Shown here: piece after piece, positions 25,343 to 34,563 of the stretch
Position numbering within the stretch: the stretch's first letter is position 1
Layout of the letters: each line of letters opens with the position of its first letter
Assembly: GCA_031549115.1 (NCBI GenBank)
Contig: JAVBQJ010000052.1
Coordinates: 1-53,760 of the forward strand
Reading direction: 5' to 3'
DNA length: 53,760 nt
DNA from: JAVBQJ01 sp031549115
GTDB lineage: Bacteria; Verrucomicrobiota; Lentisphaeria; Victivallales; Victivallaceae
Position numbers and translations under genes: made by a program
Notes under the pieces: model-generated
The model's input: the letters and a program-made list of their open reading frames with translations, nothing else
The model's database searches: none
Told to the model about the DNA's origin: nothing

Positions 25343-26098
25343 ATGACCGATTTTGCGCAAAAAGTGAACTCTTTTTGGGTTCCGTCCGGGGAAGTCGGAG
25401 TCTTCTTTCTGGGCCAGGCGGGGTTTCTTTTCAAAACCGCCGCCGGCACTCTGATTGCCGTGGACATCTATTTGTCCGACTGTTGTTTCCGTTATTTCGG
25501 ATTCAAACGGCAAATGGCGCAATTGCTGCAGCCGTACGACCTGGAATTCGATCTCGTGCTGGCGTCGCATGCGCATTACGATCACTTCGATCCGGACGCG
25601 GTGCCGTTGCTTATGGACAACGGCAGGACGAGGCTGGTCGCGGCATATGATGTGGAGGCGGAATGCCGAAGACTTCACTTGCAAAAGAATATCACCTATA
25701 TGAAAGTGGATGATGTTTTTGAACACGAGCAGCTGACGATCCGCGCCGTCGCCTGCGATCATGGTCCGGAAACACCGGATGCGCTGGGCTTCCTGCTCGA
25801 TTTCGACGGGAAAAAAGTGTATCTGACCGGCGACAGTGCGTTTCGACCGGAAATTTGGCAAAACACGGCATTGCGGAATGTCGATTTGTTACTGCTGCCG
25901 ATCAACGGCGCATTCGGCAATCTGAACGCGGATGAGGCCGTCGAAGCGAGCAAGCTCCTGACCCCGCGCCTGACCATCCCCTGCCATTACGGGAATTTCG
26001 CCGCGCACGGCGGCGATCCGCAACGATTCATCGATTTGGCGATGCAAAACAACATCCCCCGGCATATCATGCGCCAGGGGGAAGCGATTCGGATTTGA
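25343..26098 (+). CDS. UlaG-like metallo-beta-lactamase-fold hydrolase
   Basis: A 251-residue MBL-fold protein. The metal-binding signature HAHYDHFD (H76, H78, D80, H81) is clear. Further ligands are likely in VACDHGPE, LTGDS and IPCHYGNF. The closest familiar type is UlaG, the L-ascorbate-6-phosphate lactonase, and related MBL lactonases. A lactone-opening step after a sugar dehydrogenase would fit this operon, which also encodes a zinc alcohol dehydrogenase. The substrate is not known. It starts 12 bases after the SDR gene and is followed by the dehydrogenase gene without a gap. Confidence 0.8.
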   Translation: MTDFAQKVNSFWVPSGEVGVFFLGQAGFLFKTAAGTLIAVDIYLSDCCFRYFGFKRQMAQLLQPYDLEFDLVLASHAHYDHFDPDAVPLLMDNGRTRLVAAYDVEAECRRLHLQKNITYMKVDDVFEHEQLTIRAVACDHGPETPDALGFLLDFDGKKVYLTGDSAFRPEIWQNTALRNVDLLLLPINGAFGNLNADEAVEASKLLTPRLTIPCHYGNFAAHGGDPQRFIDLAMQNNIPRHIMRQGEAIRI

Positions 26099-26106
26099 GG
26101 AAAAAT

Positions 26107-27159
26107 ATGAAAGCACTGATCATCAAAGGGCCGCAACAGGCGGAGATTTGCGACATCCCGACTCCGGATGCCACCGGCAAAATGATTCGCATTAAAGTCA
26201 TGCGCACGGGTATTTGCGCCACGGATCAGGCGATCTATTCCGGCGATTGCAGTTTTATCCGCAGCGGCGAGATCCGCTATCCGGTGCGCATCGGCCATGA
26301 ATATGCGGGCGTGGTCGACGCAGTCGGGCCGGAGGTGCAGGATTTCAAGGTCGGCGATCGGGTTTTTTCCGATTGCGCCGTCACCTGCGGCGTTTGTCCC
26401 GCGTGTCTGGCAAAAAGATTCGGCGATTGCCGGAGCGTGCGCTCCCTGGGTACGGTCAACACCTGGGACGGCTGCTTCGCCGAATATATGCTCATGCCGG
26501 AGCATCATGTATTTCGTCTGCCTGACGGTGTCAGCTACGACGAGGGGGCGTTGATCGAACCGATCGCCGTTGCCTATGATGCGTTTCGCGATATTGCGCT
26601 GAACGCAAAGACGATGGTCGCGGTCATCGGCGCGGGGCCGATCGGCATGGCCGCAGTGTGGTTGGCCAAAGCATTGGGGGCCGGTCTGGTCATCATGATC
26701 GGGCGCAATCAGTGCAAGCTCGACATCGCCAAACAAATCGGCGCGGATGTGACGATCGACGCGACGACCCAAGATGTGGCCGGCGAAATCCGATCGCTCA
26801 CCCGGGGGCGCGGCGTGGATATGTTCGTCGAGGCATCCGGGTCGGAAATCGCCTTGATTCAGGCGATCGAATCGACTTGCAATGACGGCCTCATTTCCAT
26901 TGCCAGCTTTTATGAGCGCCCATTGAATAATCTGCCGTTGGATAACATGGTATTGCGGTGTCTGACCTTGCGCGGGACGGCGGGGCGTTTCGGCAACCCC
27001 CCGGCGGTGTGTGAATTGCTGCAAAAATGTCAAACCCGATTGACGCCGATCATCACCCATCGGATTCGTCTCGAAGAGTGTCCGCAATATTTTGCCGAAG
27101 CAGAGCGCTATCAACAGGAAAAAGTCAAAGTTTTTGTCGATTTTGAATTGGAGAAATGA
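26107..27159 (+). CDS. zinc-dependent alcohol/polyol dehydrogenase (MDR family)
   Basis: A 350-residue medium-chain dehydrogenase. The catalytic-zinc region is GICATDQAIYSG and IGHEYAGVVDAVG. The structural-zinc cysteines are CGVCPACLAKRFGDC, and the Rossmann motif is AVIGAGPIGMAAV. The family oxidises sugar alcohols, L-threonine, galactitol-phosphate or aldoses, and specificity is not readable. The start at 26107 has GAGGAAAAAT before it; a TTG earlier in frame is not favoured. Together with the lactonase-like enzyme it suggests oxidation of a sugar or polyol early in the pathway. Confidence 0.85.
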   Translation: MKALIIKGPQQAEICDIPTPDATGKMIRIKVMRTGICATDQAIYSGDCSFIRSGEIRYPVRIGHEYAGVVDAVGPEVQDFKVGDRVFSDCAVTCGVCPACLAKRFGDCRSVRSLGTVNTWDGCFAEYMLMPEHHVFRLPDGVSYDEGALIEPIAVAYDAFRDIALNAKTMVAVIGAGPIGMAAVWLAKALGAGLVIMIGRNQCKLDIAKQIGADVTIDATTQDVAGEIRSLTRGRGVDMFVEASGSEIALIQAIESTCNDGLISIASFYERPLNNLPLDNMVLRCLTLRGTAGRFGNPPAVCELLQKCQTRLTPIITHRIRLEECPQYFAEAERYQQEKVKVFVDFELEK

Positions 27160-27163
27160 AACC

Positions 27164-27583
27164 ATGGAAATGCTGAAACCGCTGTTGGTGGAGGTGGCCG
27201 AAGTCAAGGCTTTGTCGTTTGGCGCGAGTTATGATTCCAGGATGATTCTGGACCACGCGATCACCGGACGCGAAAACGTCACTCAAATCAATCACGGCAC
27301 GGTGAAAGCCGGATATGCGCTCGAGGGCGCGACCCATGAAGAGGATGAAATTTATTATATCCTCAGCGGTCACGCTAAAATTACCCTCGGCGATGAGGTG
27401 TTTGCGGTTGTGCCCGACCAGGTGATTTTCATTCCCGGCGGCTGTTTTCACGCTCTGGACAACCGCACCGGCGCGGAAGACCTCAAAATTCTGACCATCT
27501 GGAAAGATTACCGTTTCAACGACGGCTATGAAGCGCGCATGAAACTTTGGGGAAAATCCTTTAAACGCATCGACGAAGAGTAA
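27164..27583 (+). CDS. cupin-domain protein
   Basis: A 139-residue single-domain cupin. Motif 1 is EGATHEEDEIYYILSGHAKI and motif 2 is DQVIFIPGGCFHALDN, with His and Glu metal-ligand candidates. Small stand-alone cupins in sugar operons are often isomerases, epimerases or dioxygenases, or bind a sugar effector. Which of these applies here cannot be told. ATG 27164 is preferred because GGAGAAA precedes it; the frame is open upstream inside the dehydrogenase gene, but without a ribosome site. Confidence 0.75.
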   Translation: MEMLKPLLVEVAEVKALSFGASYDSRMILDHAITGRENVTQINHGTVKAGYALEGATHEEDEIYYILSGHAKITLGDEVFAVVPDQVIFIPGGCFHALDNRTGAEDLKILTIWKDYRFNDGYEARMKLWGKSFKRIDEE

Positions 27584-27604
27584 AAAACAACGTAAGGAAA
27601 TATC

Positions 27605-28258
27605 ATGAATTGCAATTTGAATGGATACATCGATCACACCATGTTGAAAGCCTTTGCCACGACGGCGCAAATCACCCGGCTCTGCGCGGAAGCCGAAGAG
27701 CATCATTTTGCTTCGGTCTGCATCAATCCGTGTCACGTTGCGTTGGCCAAAAAATTGCTCGCCGGAAGCGATGTCAAAGTCTGCACGGTCATCGGTTTTC
27801 CGCTCGGCGCGAATACCACCGCAATCAAGGTGGCCGAAACACTCGATGCCGCGGCGCACGGATGCGATGAATTCGATATGGTCATCAATGTCGGCGCGCT
27901 GAAAGAAGGCAAAGACGATTTCGTGCGCGATGAGATCAACGCGGTCGTCGCTGCCGTCCCGGGCAAATGCGTCAAGGTGATTATCGAAACCGCTTTTCTG
28001 ACCGACGACGAAAAAGCGCGGGCGACCCGGCTCGCCTGCGCCGCCGGAGCCTGTTTCGTCAAAACCTGCACCGGTTTCAACGAAGGCGTTGCGACCGTCG
28101 CGGACATCGAATTGATGAAAGCCAACCTCGGCGGGCATGCCAAATTAAAGGCATCGGCAGGCATCCGCAACCGCGCCGATGCCCTGGCTCTGGTCGCCGC
28201 CGGAGCGGAGCGATTGGGGACCTCCGCCGGAATCAAGATCATTACGGATGGCGAATAA
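27605..28258 (+). CDS. deoC: deoxyribose-phosphate aldolase
   Basis: A 217-residue class I aldolase of normal DeoC length. Recognisable blocks are YIDHTMLKAFAT, SVCINPCHV, CTVIGFPLGANTTAIKV, VIIETAFLTD, the Schiff-base lysine in FVKTCTGFNEG and KASAGIRN near the end. The family cleaves 2-deoxyribose 5-phosphate into acetaldehyde and glyceraldehyde 3-phosphate; some relatives accept other deoxy-sugar phosphates. It lies directly before a PfkB kinase that could make its phosphorylated substrate. The odd partners (lactonase, two dehydrogenases) suggest a less common substrate, but this is inference. Confidence 0.9.
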   Translation: MNCNLNGYIDHTMLKAFATTAQITRLCAEAEEHHFASVCINPCHVALAKKLLAGSDVKVCTVIGFPLGANTTAIKVAETLDAAAHGCDEFDMVINVGALKEGKDDFVRDEINAVVAAVPGKCVKVIIETAFLTDDEKARATRLACAAGACFVKTCTGFNEGVATVADIELMKANLGGHAKLKASAGIRNRADALALVAAGAERLGTSAGIKIITDGE

Positions 28259-28271
28259 TGGAGAGTTCCGG

Positions 28272-29219
28272 ATGAAAAAAATCATTGGAGTCGGCAGTTT
28301 GATCGTCGATGTCACCGCCTATGCCGAGCATTTGCCGGTGGATGGGGAGACGACGCTCGGCCAAACGCTGCGCTTCGGGCCCGGCGGCAAAGGCAATAAT
28401 CAAATGACCGCCGCACACCGCGCCGGTGCGCAGACACTGATCATCGGCCGCGTCGGAACGGATTCGCTCGGAGAATTGATGCTGCGTCACTATGACAGCG
28501 AAAAAATGAGCACGCAATACATTACACGCTCGGAGGCCGGCGAAACCGGCAGTGCGATGATCGAGGTCGACACCGTATCCGGGCAAAACCGCATTATCAT
28601 CATCAAAGGCGCGAGCAATGAAGTGAACGCCGCCGAAGTACGAAACGCCGAGGCGGATTTTGTCGATTGCGATCTGGTCCTGACACAGCTCGAAACCAGC
28701 CATGCGTCGATTCTCGAATGCAAACGGCTGGCGAAAAAACACCATAAGGCTTTTTTTCTCAACCCGGCACCGTTTCAGGATATTCCGGAGTCACTTTTCG
28801 CGGAGGTCGATTATCTGACCCCCAACGAAACCGAGGCGGAATTTTTTACCGGCATCGAAGTCGCCGATGAAGCCGGCGCGGCCGGCGCGGCGGCGAAGCT
28901 GCTCGCACGCGGCGTCAAACATGTGGTCATCACGATGGGAAAGAGCGGCGCATTTTACACCGACGGGACGGAGCAGCTCTTTTTGCCGGGCATTGCGGTC
29001 GACACCGTCGACACCACTGGTGCCGGCGACGCCTTCAACGGCGCTTTGGCCACGGCAATTGCCGAAGGCGTGTCCATGGCGGCGGCATTGATGTTTGCCA
29101 ACTGCGCGGGCGCCCTGTCGACGACCAGGCGCGGCACCGCTCCGGCGATGCCGTACCGCGAAGAGATCATCGCGGCATTGTATCAAAATTACGGGATCGA
29201 ATATCCCGTGCAAAAGTAG
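28272..29219 (+). CDS. PfkB-family carbohydrate kinase (ribokinase-like)
   Basis: A 315-residue ribokinase-family enzyme. The N-terminal signature is GPGGKGNNQMTAAHRAG. The ATP/anion-hole and catalytic base motif DTTGAGDAFNGAL lies near residue 250, and an intermediate LNPAP/LTPNETEAEF block is typical of RbsK. It should phosphorylate a furanose or pentose. Being next to deoC and the transaldolase-like gene, a deoxyribose, ribose or similar sugar is likely. The start ATG 28272 (GGAGAG upstream) is 13 bases after the deoC stop; an in-frame extension upstream overlaps deoC and is rejected. Confidence 0.88.
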   Translation: MKKIIGVGSLIVDVTAYAEHLPVDGETTLGQTLRFGPGGKGNNQMTAAHRAGAQTLIIGRVGTDSLGELMLRHYDSEKMSTQYITRSEAGETGSAMIEVDTVSGQNRIIIIKGASNEVNAAEVRNAEADFVDCDLVLTQLETSHASILECKRLAKKHHKAFFLNPAPFQDIPESLFAEVDYLTPNETEAEFFTGIEVADEAGAAGAAAKLLARGVKHVVITMGKSGAFYTDGTEQLFLPGIAVDTVDTTGAGDAFNGALATAIAEGVSMAAALMFANCAGALSTTRRGTAPAMPYREEIIAALYQNYGIEYPVQK

Positions 29220-29226
29220 GGGAAAA

Positions 29227-30258
29227 ATGGAACAGAATCTTTATTTGCAATGGTTGGCCCGGGAAACGCCGACCGCATGGTGGCACGACTCGGCCGATCC
29301 GCGGGAAATTGCCGTGGCTCTGAAAAACGGCGCCGTCGGCATCACCACCAATCCGCTGTTGATCAAACAGGCGCTTTCCGGTCCGGAGCAACCGTGGCGG
29401 GAGCTGTTGCGTGAAGTGCCGGACAGCCTCAAGGGCGATGAGCGCGCCGAAGAGATCATCCGCCGGGTGACGGTGAAAATCGCCGAAACGATGCTGCCCC
29501 GCTTTCAGGCAGACGGTAATGAGGGTTATGTTTGCGCGCAGGTGAATCCCAAAGCGCAAGCCGACCGGGAAGCCATGCTGGCCATGGCCAGACGCCTTCA
29601 CCGGTGGGCGCCGAATATCGCGGTCAAACTGCCGGCGACCGCGGCCGGACTCGACGTGCTCGAAGAGTGCGCGGCCGAGGGCATTACCGTGACCGCGACG
29701 GTGAGTTTCTCGGTGCCGCAGGCGGTGGCGGCGGCCGAACGTTACCGCAAAGGTCTGCAACGGGCCGCGGCAACGGATGGCAAAACCGGTAAATGCTTTG
29801 CCGTGATCATGGTCGGACGCGTCGATGATTATTTGCTTGACGCCGCGCACGACAGCCGCGCGGCGGTTCGCGATTCGGATATTCGCCAGGCCGGTGTCGC
29901 GATGGTCAAACATGCCGCGGCGATCTTCAAGGCGCAAAAATATGAGGCGATTCTGATGCCGTCGGGAGTGCGCAGCGCGGCGCATGTCGAGGCGCTGGCC
30001 GGCGGCGATATGGCGCTGTCCATTCACCCGAAAATCCAAAAGATGCTCGCGGAATTGACTCCGCCTTTTATGCCGCAGATCGATGTTGCCGTGGAGCGGG
30101 AGATTCTGGCGCGCCTTTTGACGATGCACGAATTCCGCCGCGCGTATGAAGCCGACGGCATGAATGCGGAAGAGTTCCTTGCCCTGGGGTCGGTACAGCG
30201 TACGCTTTCGCAGTTTGTCGACGCCGGCTGGGGTAACATCGAAGCCTACGGAGTGTGA
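29227..30258 (+). CDS. transaldolase-family protein
   Basis: A 343-residue protein. GAVGITTNPLLIKQA is the transaldolase entry motif. NIAVKLPATAAGLDVLEE carries the Schiff-base lysine, and the following TATVSFSVPQAVAAA is also characteristic. The C-terminal third beyond the barrel is not assigned. Transaldolases move a dihydroxyacetone unit between sugar phosphates; fructose-6-phosphate aldolase and sulfofructose-phosphate relatives share the fold. The start is seven bases after the kinase stop. It would return pathway products to central metabolism, or it could itself cleave the phosphorylated sugar. Confidence 0.8.
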   Translation: MEQNLYLQWLARETPTAWWHDSADPREIAVALKNGAVGITTNPLLIKQALSGPEQPWRELLREVPDSLKGDERAEEIIRRVTVKIAETMLPRFQADGNEGYVCAQVNPKAQADREAMLAMARRLHRWAPNIAVKLPATAAGLDVLEECAAEGITVTATVSFSVPQAVAAAERYRKGLQRAAATDGKTGKCFAVIMVGRVDDYLLDAAHDSRAAVRDSDIRQAGVAMVKHAAAIFKAQKYEAILMPSGVRSAAHVEALAGGDMALSIHPKIQKMLAELTPPFMPQIDVAVEREILARLLTMHEFRRAYEADGMNAEEFLALGSVQRTLSQFVDAGWGNIEAYGV

Positions 30259-31497
30259 ATGATTTCCATCCGAAAAAAAATCAACATTTATTGCATAACG
30301 CTGCTTGGTGCCGTCGCTGCGGCCGGCAATCCGCCGCAAAATCAACCCGGAGAAGGGAATGCCATGGAGCTTCGCAGAGAAAAAATCAACGCCGCGGAAG
30401 TGTTTCGCGCCCCTTATGTCTGGCAGGAGGTGAACGGCTCGATTGACGCATGTATGCCCGGAGCGTATCTGCGTTTTGCCGCGACGGACAGCGACGCCAT
30501 GGGCGTGGTCATTGACCGGAGCGCCAATCGCGCCTGTCCGGCTATTTCCATGCCGATGGTGGAATTTTTTGTCGACGGCGGCCCCGTTAAAACGTTCCAG
30601 ATTCCGCCGCCGGCGGACGGGGACGCGGATGAATTCGTATTGATTTTCGCGGAAAATTTAGATCCGGCGCAGATACATACGGCGGAAATTCATTTCCGCT
30701 CGGCCAACCTGATGCTCGATCGCTGGAGTTCGCCATTGACGCATCTCCGCCTCAGTGGCGTGTTGATCGGTCGGGGGGCGCAGCTGTCTATGGCTACACG
30801 TCGTTCGCGTCTGGCGATCGGTTTCGGGGATTCGATCACCGAGGGCATCGGCGCGGCGAAGCCGTTTACCGGCTGGCACGATCTTTCGGCGAGTCGCGCG
30901 CAAAGCAGCTGGTTCCCATTGGCGTGTGCCGCTCTCGATTGCGAGTATGGACAATTGGGCACGGGCGGGCAAGGACTGGTTAACGGTTCGGAAAAAATCA
31001 TGCCGCCGCTTTTGCACACCTGGAGCCGTTATTCGGCGACGGCGTCGCGTTTGAATGACGACGGCTTATTGCTGCCGGAACCGGATTTGGTATTTTGCGC
31101 GATGGGAACCAATGATTTTTACCAGGACATTACCGAGCCGCGCGATATTGAAAAGGACGCCGAAGCGTGGTTGCGCGCGGTGCGCAGCGCGTGTCCTGCG
31201 GCATTGATTTTCTGGCTTATTCCGCCATTGGGCATGCATGAGGGAGAGATTTTCCGGGCGGTGGTGCGGCTGCGCGAAGAGGGCGATGAGCGGATTTTCT
31301 GCATCGACACCGCGCCGTTTCGTCATGGTTACGATGCGGCCTCGAAGCCATCCCGCTATGCTGACGACGGCGTGCACCCCAATGCCGAAGGCGCGGCGCT
31401 GCTGGGTGCCCTGGCGGCGGCGACGGTTCGCGCCGAGCTGGCAAAAATGGCGCAATCCGGTGAAACGCAGAACCGAGATATGAATTATGATAAATAA
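30259..31497 (+). CDS. SGNH/GDSL-type carbohydrate esterase
   Basis: A 412-residue protein. The SGNH blocks are GFGDSITEGIG (nucleophile Ser), MGTNDFYQ (Asn) and DGVHPNAEG (Asp/His). An N-terminal beta-rich domain (about 40-175) precedes the hydrolase domain, as in secreted acetyl-xylan-type esterases. From the first ATG the start MISIRKKINIYCITLLGAV looks like a weak signal peptide. ATG 30364 (GAAGG upstream) would give a cytoplasmic form starting MELRREKIN. Both have ribosome sites, so location is uncertain. It probably removes acetyl or similar groups from sugars handled by this operon. Its last codons overlap the next gene. Confidence 0.75.
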   Translation: MISIRKKINIYCITLLGAVAAAGNPPQNQPGEGNAMELRREKINAAEVFRAPYVWQEVNGSIDACMPGAYLRFAATDSDAMGVVIDRSANRACPAISMPMVEFFVDGGPVKTFQIPPPADGDADEFVLIFAENLDPAQIHTAEIHFRSANLMLDRWSSPLTHLRLSGVLIGRGAQLSMATRRSRLAIGFGDSITEGIGAAKPFTGWHDLSASRAQSSWFPLACAALDCEYGQLGTGGQGLVNGSEKIMPPLLHTWSRYSATASRLNDDGLLLPEPDLVFCAMGTNDFYQDITEPRDIEKDAEAWLRAVRSACPAALIFWLIPPLGMHEGEIFRAVVRLREEGDERIFCIDTAPFRHGYDAASKPSRYADDGVHPNAEGAALLGALAAATVRAELAKMAQSGETQNRDMNYDK

Positions 31498-32446
31498 TAC
31501 GGAGATTCTTGATCTGGGGCACGGCGTCGGTATCCGTCTGACCGGCGGGCGGGAGATCCGGTTGCAGCCGGCGAATTGCCCCAATACGTTGTACTGCAAT
31601 TTGACCGGACCGAATACCGGGGACTGGCCCAATCCCGGCGGCGGCAGGACCTGGATTTCGCCGGAGGCGGATCTCTATTTTCCCAGTCTGGGCCGAAGCG
31701 GCCGCTCGGATCACAGTGTGCCCGAGGAGATCGATCCGGGGGCGTTTCAGATCGTTGCGCAAGATGAATACACGGTGACCATGCGCAATCGGTTTTGTGC
31801 GAAATTTCATCATGACAAGAGCGAATTACCGCTTATTCTTGATAAAAAAGTGGAAGTTTTGCGTCAGGCACCTATGGTATTGGATGAAGCCATTGCATTT
31901 GCCGGGTATGAATTGACCGTCACGTTGGAGGCGCAACAACGGGTGCTGCCGACGCAGTGTCCGGCCATCTGGAATCTGTTGCAGGTGCCGCCGGGTGGCG
32001 AGATACGTTTCCGGGGCGGTACGGAAACCCTCTACTTTGGTGAACGCGCGCATTGCCGGACGGAAAAATACGTGGCGATGCCGACCCCCGACCGGGGCGG
32101 TTATAAACTGGGGTTTCGTCCGCCGGGCAGGAGCAGGATGCGGATGTTTTATTGGAATGAAGCGAGCGAAGTGCCCTATTTCATCATGCGGGAGTTTACG
32201 GTGGCGGAACGTTGCGCGGATATTCCGTTTCCGTTGCCTGCGGGACAGGAACAATTGCCCGCCTGTCCGGTGCAAGTGTTCTGCGGCAACGACGAAATCG
32301 GCGGTTTCGGTGAAATGGAATATCATGCGAACTACCTGACGCCGGAGATTGCGCGTGTCACCGATCGCTGTCGAACCTGGGCCTTCGCCGGGGCGCGAAA
32401 GCAACTTGCGGCACTCTTCGAACAGTTGCTCCACTGGAATCAATGA
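31487..32446 (+). CDS. uncharacterised beta-sandwich protein, possibly mutarotase-like
   Basis: A 319-residue protein without signal peptide. It is rich in beta-strand pattern and contains EIRLQPANCPNTLYCNLTG, a WISPEADLYFPSL stretch and repeated aromatic/glycine turns. The overall look is that of galactose-mutarotase-type domain-of-unknown-function proteins common near glycosidases in this phylum, but I cannot name the family with certainty. It overlaps the esterase gene by 11 bases and is followed 19 bases later by an alpha-galactosidase. A role in binding or epimerising the released sugar is inferred. Confidence 0.55.
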   Translation: MINNTEILDLGHGVGIRLTGGREIRLQPANCPNTLYCNLTGPNTGDWPNPGGGRTWISPEADLYFPSLGRSGRSDHSVPEEIDPGAFQIVAQDEYTVTMRNRFCAKFHHDKSELPLILDKKVEVLRQAPMVLDEAIAFAGYELTVTLEAQQRVLPTQCPAIWNLLQVPPGGEIRFRGGTETLYFGERAHCRTEKYVAMPTPDRGGYKLGFRPPGRSRMRMFYWNEASEVPYFIMREFTVAERCADIPFPLPAGQEQLPACPVQVFCGNDEIGGFGEMEYHANYLTPEIARVTDRCRTWAFAGARKQLAALFEQLLHWNQ

Positions 32447-32465
32447 TAAACGAAGGAAGAACAAA

Positions 32466-34526
32466 ATGTCAAAGAAAAGTTTGGATCTCGCCCGGGCGGA
32501 AAAGTTGTTTCAGCGCCTGCTCGATACGCCGGAAAATTTGCCGGTTTCATTTGTCTATGGCGGCAAATCCTACCATGGCATGGCCGGGGTACCGCTGCTT
32601 GGCAACAGTGTAACGCGTTGTGCGACCGGCTGGCGCGGTGAGGTGCGCTTTCAAATCGATGAAAATCTGGAACTCAAAGTCGGCGTCGCCTATTGTGCGG
32701 AATTCGGCCAGATGGAGTACACCGGATACTTCACCAACACCGGCAAAGAAAACTCCGGACAATTGGAAAAAATTCTCGCCGTCGACCTGGAGTTCGAAGG
32801 CGCAAACCCCGTGCTGCGCGGCTGCCTCGGCGATTTGCAGAACTACTACAAAGCCTATGAACGCGATATTGCGCAACGCTCCGAATATTTCTGTTCGACC
32901 GGCGGCCGTGCCACGCATGTGCTTTTCCCCTATTTCGACCTCGTGCACGGCGACGGCGGCACGATGATTGCGCTCGGCTGGGCGGGCACCTGGAGCGCGC
33001 TTTTCGCGCCGGTCGCCGGCGCGACACGCATGCAGGCGCAGACATGCAACGATATTTGCGCGGTGCTGCGTCCGGGCGAGAGCATCCGCACCGGTTTGGT
33101 GGTGCTTTTGCCCTACCGTGGGCGCGACGCCAACGACGCGGGGAATCTCTGGCGCGAATGGTGGCTCAAATACAATCAGCCGCGCGCCAATGCGCAAGGC
33201 GATCCGATACAGCCTTTTTCGACGACCTGTTTTGCTGCGGATACCGGGTTGCCGAATTCCGACGGCAGCATTTCCGAGCGTTATTCCACCTGGAAGCCGA
33301 CGCTGGACAAATTGATCGCCGAAGATGTCGCCCCGGATTTTCGCTGGTTTGACGCCGGTTGGTATTGCGACGCCAATGGCGAAACCGTACCGGAGCAGTG
33401 GTGGGCGACGGTCGGGACGTGGGAACTCGATCCGGTGAAGTGGCCGGGCACGAGCTTCCGCGAATCCAACGACGCCTGCCACGCCGCCGGACTGAAGGTG
33501 CTGACCTGGTTCGAACCCGAACGCGTGACCGACGTCGAAGCATTGGCCCGGAATTACGGCTATAAAAGCGAATGGGGCGTCGACAATGGCCGCGGTGTCG
33601 TGACCAGCAACATCGGCGACCCCGAATGCCTCGCATGGACGCTCGAACGCATTGTCAAAATGATGGACGAGAATGCCGTCGATCTTTATCGCGAGGATAA
33701 CAACAGCGATCCGGAAGCATCGTGGCGCATTCTCGATGAACGGCAGAGCCGGGAATACGGCATTCCACGCTGCGGTCTCAATGAAAACTTCTGCATCCAG
33801 GGACACTATCGACTTTGGGACGCGATTCTGGCCAACAGCGCCGGACAGGGCAAGTTCACCTTTCTGGACTCCTGCGCGTCGGGCGGCGGGCGCAATGACA
33901 TCGAATCGTTGCGGCGGAGCATTCCTTTGTTGCGCAGTGATTTCGACCGGACCACGACGGCGCTGCGTCTGTCGATGACCGCATCCTTCTGCCGCTGGGT
34001 GCCGTTTCACGGGGCGAGCACCAAAGAGACCCGGGATCAACTCGAGGATCTGGTCGGAGCGGGCAGTGACAGTTATGTCAACCGCGCCTCGCTCCTGCCG
34101 GTTTACAACATTGCGGGGCTGGCTTTTACGCATAACAAAGAGATCGATTTCGAACTGCTGCGGCGCAACATCAATGAATGGAAGTCGGTGCGCCACCTGC
34201 TTTGCAAGGATCTCTATTTGTTGACGCCGTGGCACCACCAGCTCGACCGTTTCGGCTGGATGTCGGTGGCGTACGATGATCCGGAACATGGCGAAACGCT
34301 GCTGCTGGCATTCCGGCAGGAGGATTGCGCCACCGCCGAATTCACCGCCAGGCTGAGCTTTTTGGAGCCGTACGCGGTGTATGAAGTGACCGACGACGAC
34401 ACCGGCAGACGGGAAAAATTCTCCGGGCAGGAGCTGATACGCGGCTTCGCCATCCGACTCGACCGTCCGCGCAGCAGCGCGCTTTTGCGGATCAAACGTC
34501 AAGCGGAAAGACGGATTTTATCCTGA
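32466..34526 (+). CDS. GH36-type alpha-galactosidase
   Basis: A 686-residue protein. An N-terminal beta domain precedes the TIM barrel. The barrel carries RWFDAGWYCDANG, KVLTWFEPERV, the nucleophile in YREDNNSD (D411) and the acid/base in DSCASGGGRND (D478), all classical for GH36/clan GH-D. There is no signal peptide, so it is probably cytoplasmic and acts on imported alpha-galactosides. Some relatives act on other alpha-linked sugars. The start is set by AGGAAG upstream, and longer in-frame extension overlaps the previous gene. It appears to be the last gene of the AraC-controlled catabolic operon. Confidence 0.88.
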   Translation: MSKKSLDLARAEKLFQRLLDTPENLPVSFVYGGKSYHGMAGVPLLGNSVTRCATGWRGEVRFQIDENLELKVGVAYCAEFGQMEYTGYFTNTGKENSGQLEKILAVDLEFEGANPVLRGCLGDLQNYYKAYERDIAQRSEYFCSTGGRATHVLFPYFDLVHGDGGTMIALGWAGTWSALFAPVAGATRMQAQTCNDICAVLRPGESIRTGLVVLLPYRGRDANDAGNLWREWWLKYNQPRANAQGDPIQPFSTTCFAADTGLPNSDGSISERYSTWKPTLDKLIAEDVAPDFRWFDAGWYCDANGETVPEQWWATVGTWELDPVKWPGTSFRESNDACHAAGLKVLTWFEPERVTDVEALARNYGYKSEWGVDNGRGVVTSNIGDPECLAWTLERIVKMMDENAVDLYREDNNSDPEASWRILDERQSREYGIPRCGLNENFCIQGHYRLWDAILANSAGQGKFTFLDSCASGGGRNDIESLRRSIPLLRSDFDRTTTALRLSMTASFCRWVPFHGASTKETRDQLEDLVGAGSDSYVNRASLLPVYNIAGLAFTHNKEIDFELLRRNINEWKSVRHLLCKDLYLLTPWHHQLDRFGWMSVAYDDPEHGETLLLAFRQEDCATAEFTARLSFLEPYAVYEVTDDDTGRREKFSGQELIRGFAIRLDRPRSSALLRIKRQAERRILS

Positions 34527-34563
34527 TCCGATCTGGTTGAGCTTGGCGCAATTCAATAAAAAC

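Noticed and set aside
32547..34502. Long open antisense frame (about 650 codons) opposite the alpha-galactosidase
   Set aside because: The opposite strand encodes a clear GH36 enzyme. The antisense protein is Arg/His/Gly-rich with no family look, which is usual in GC-rich genes.
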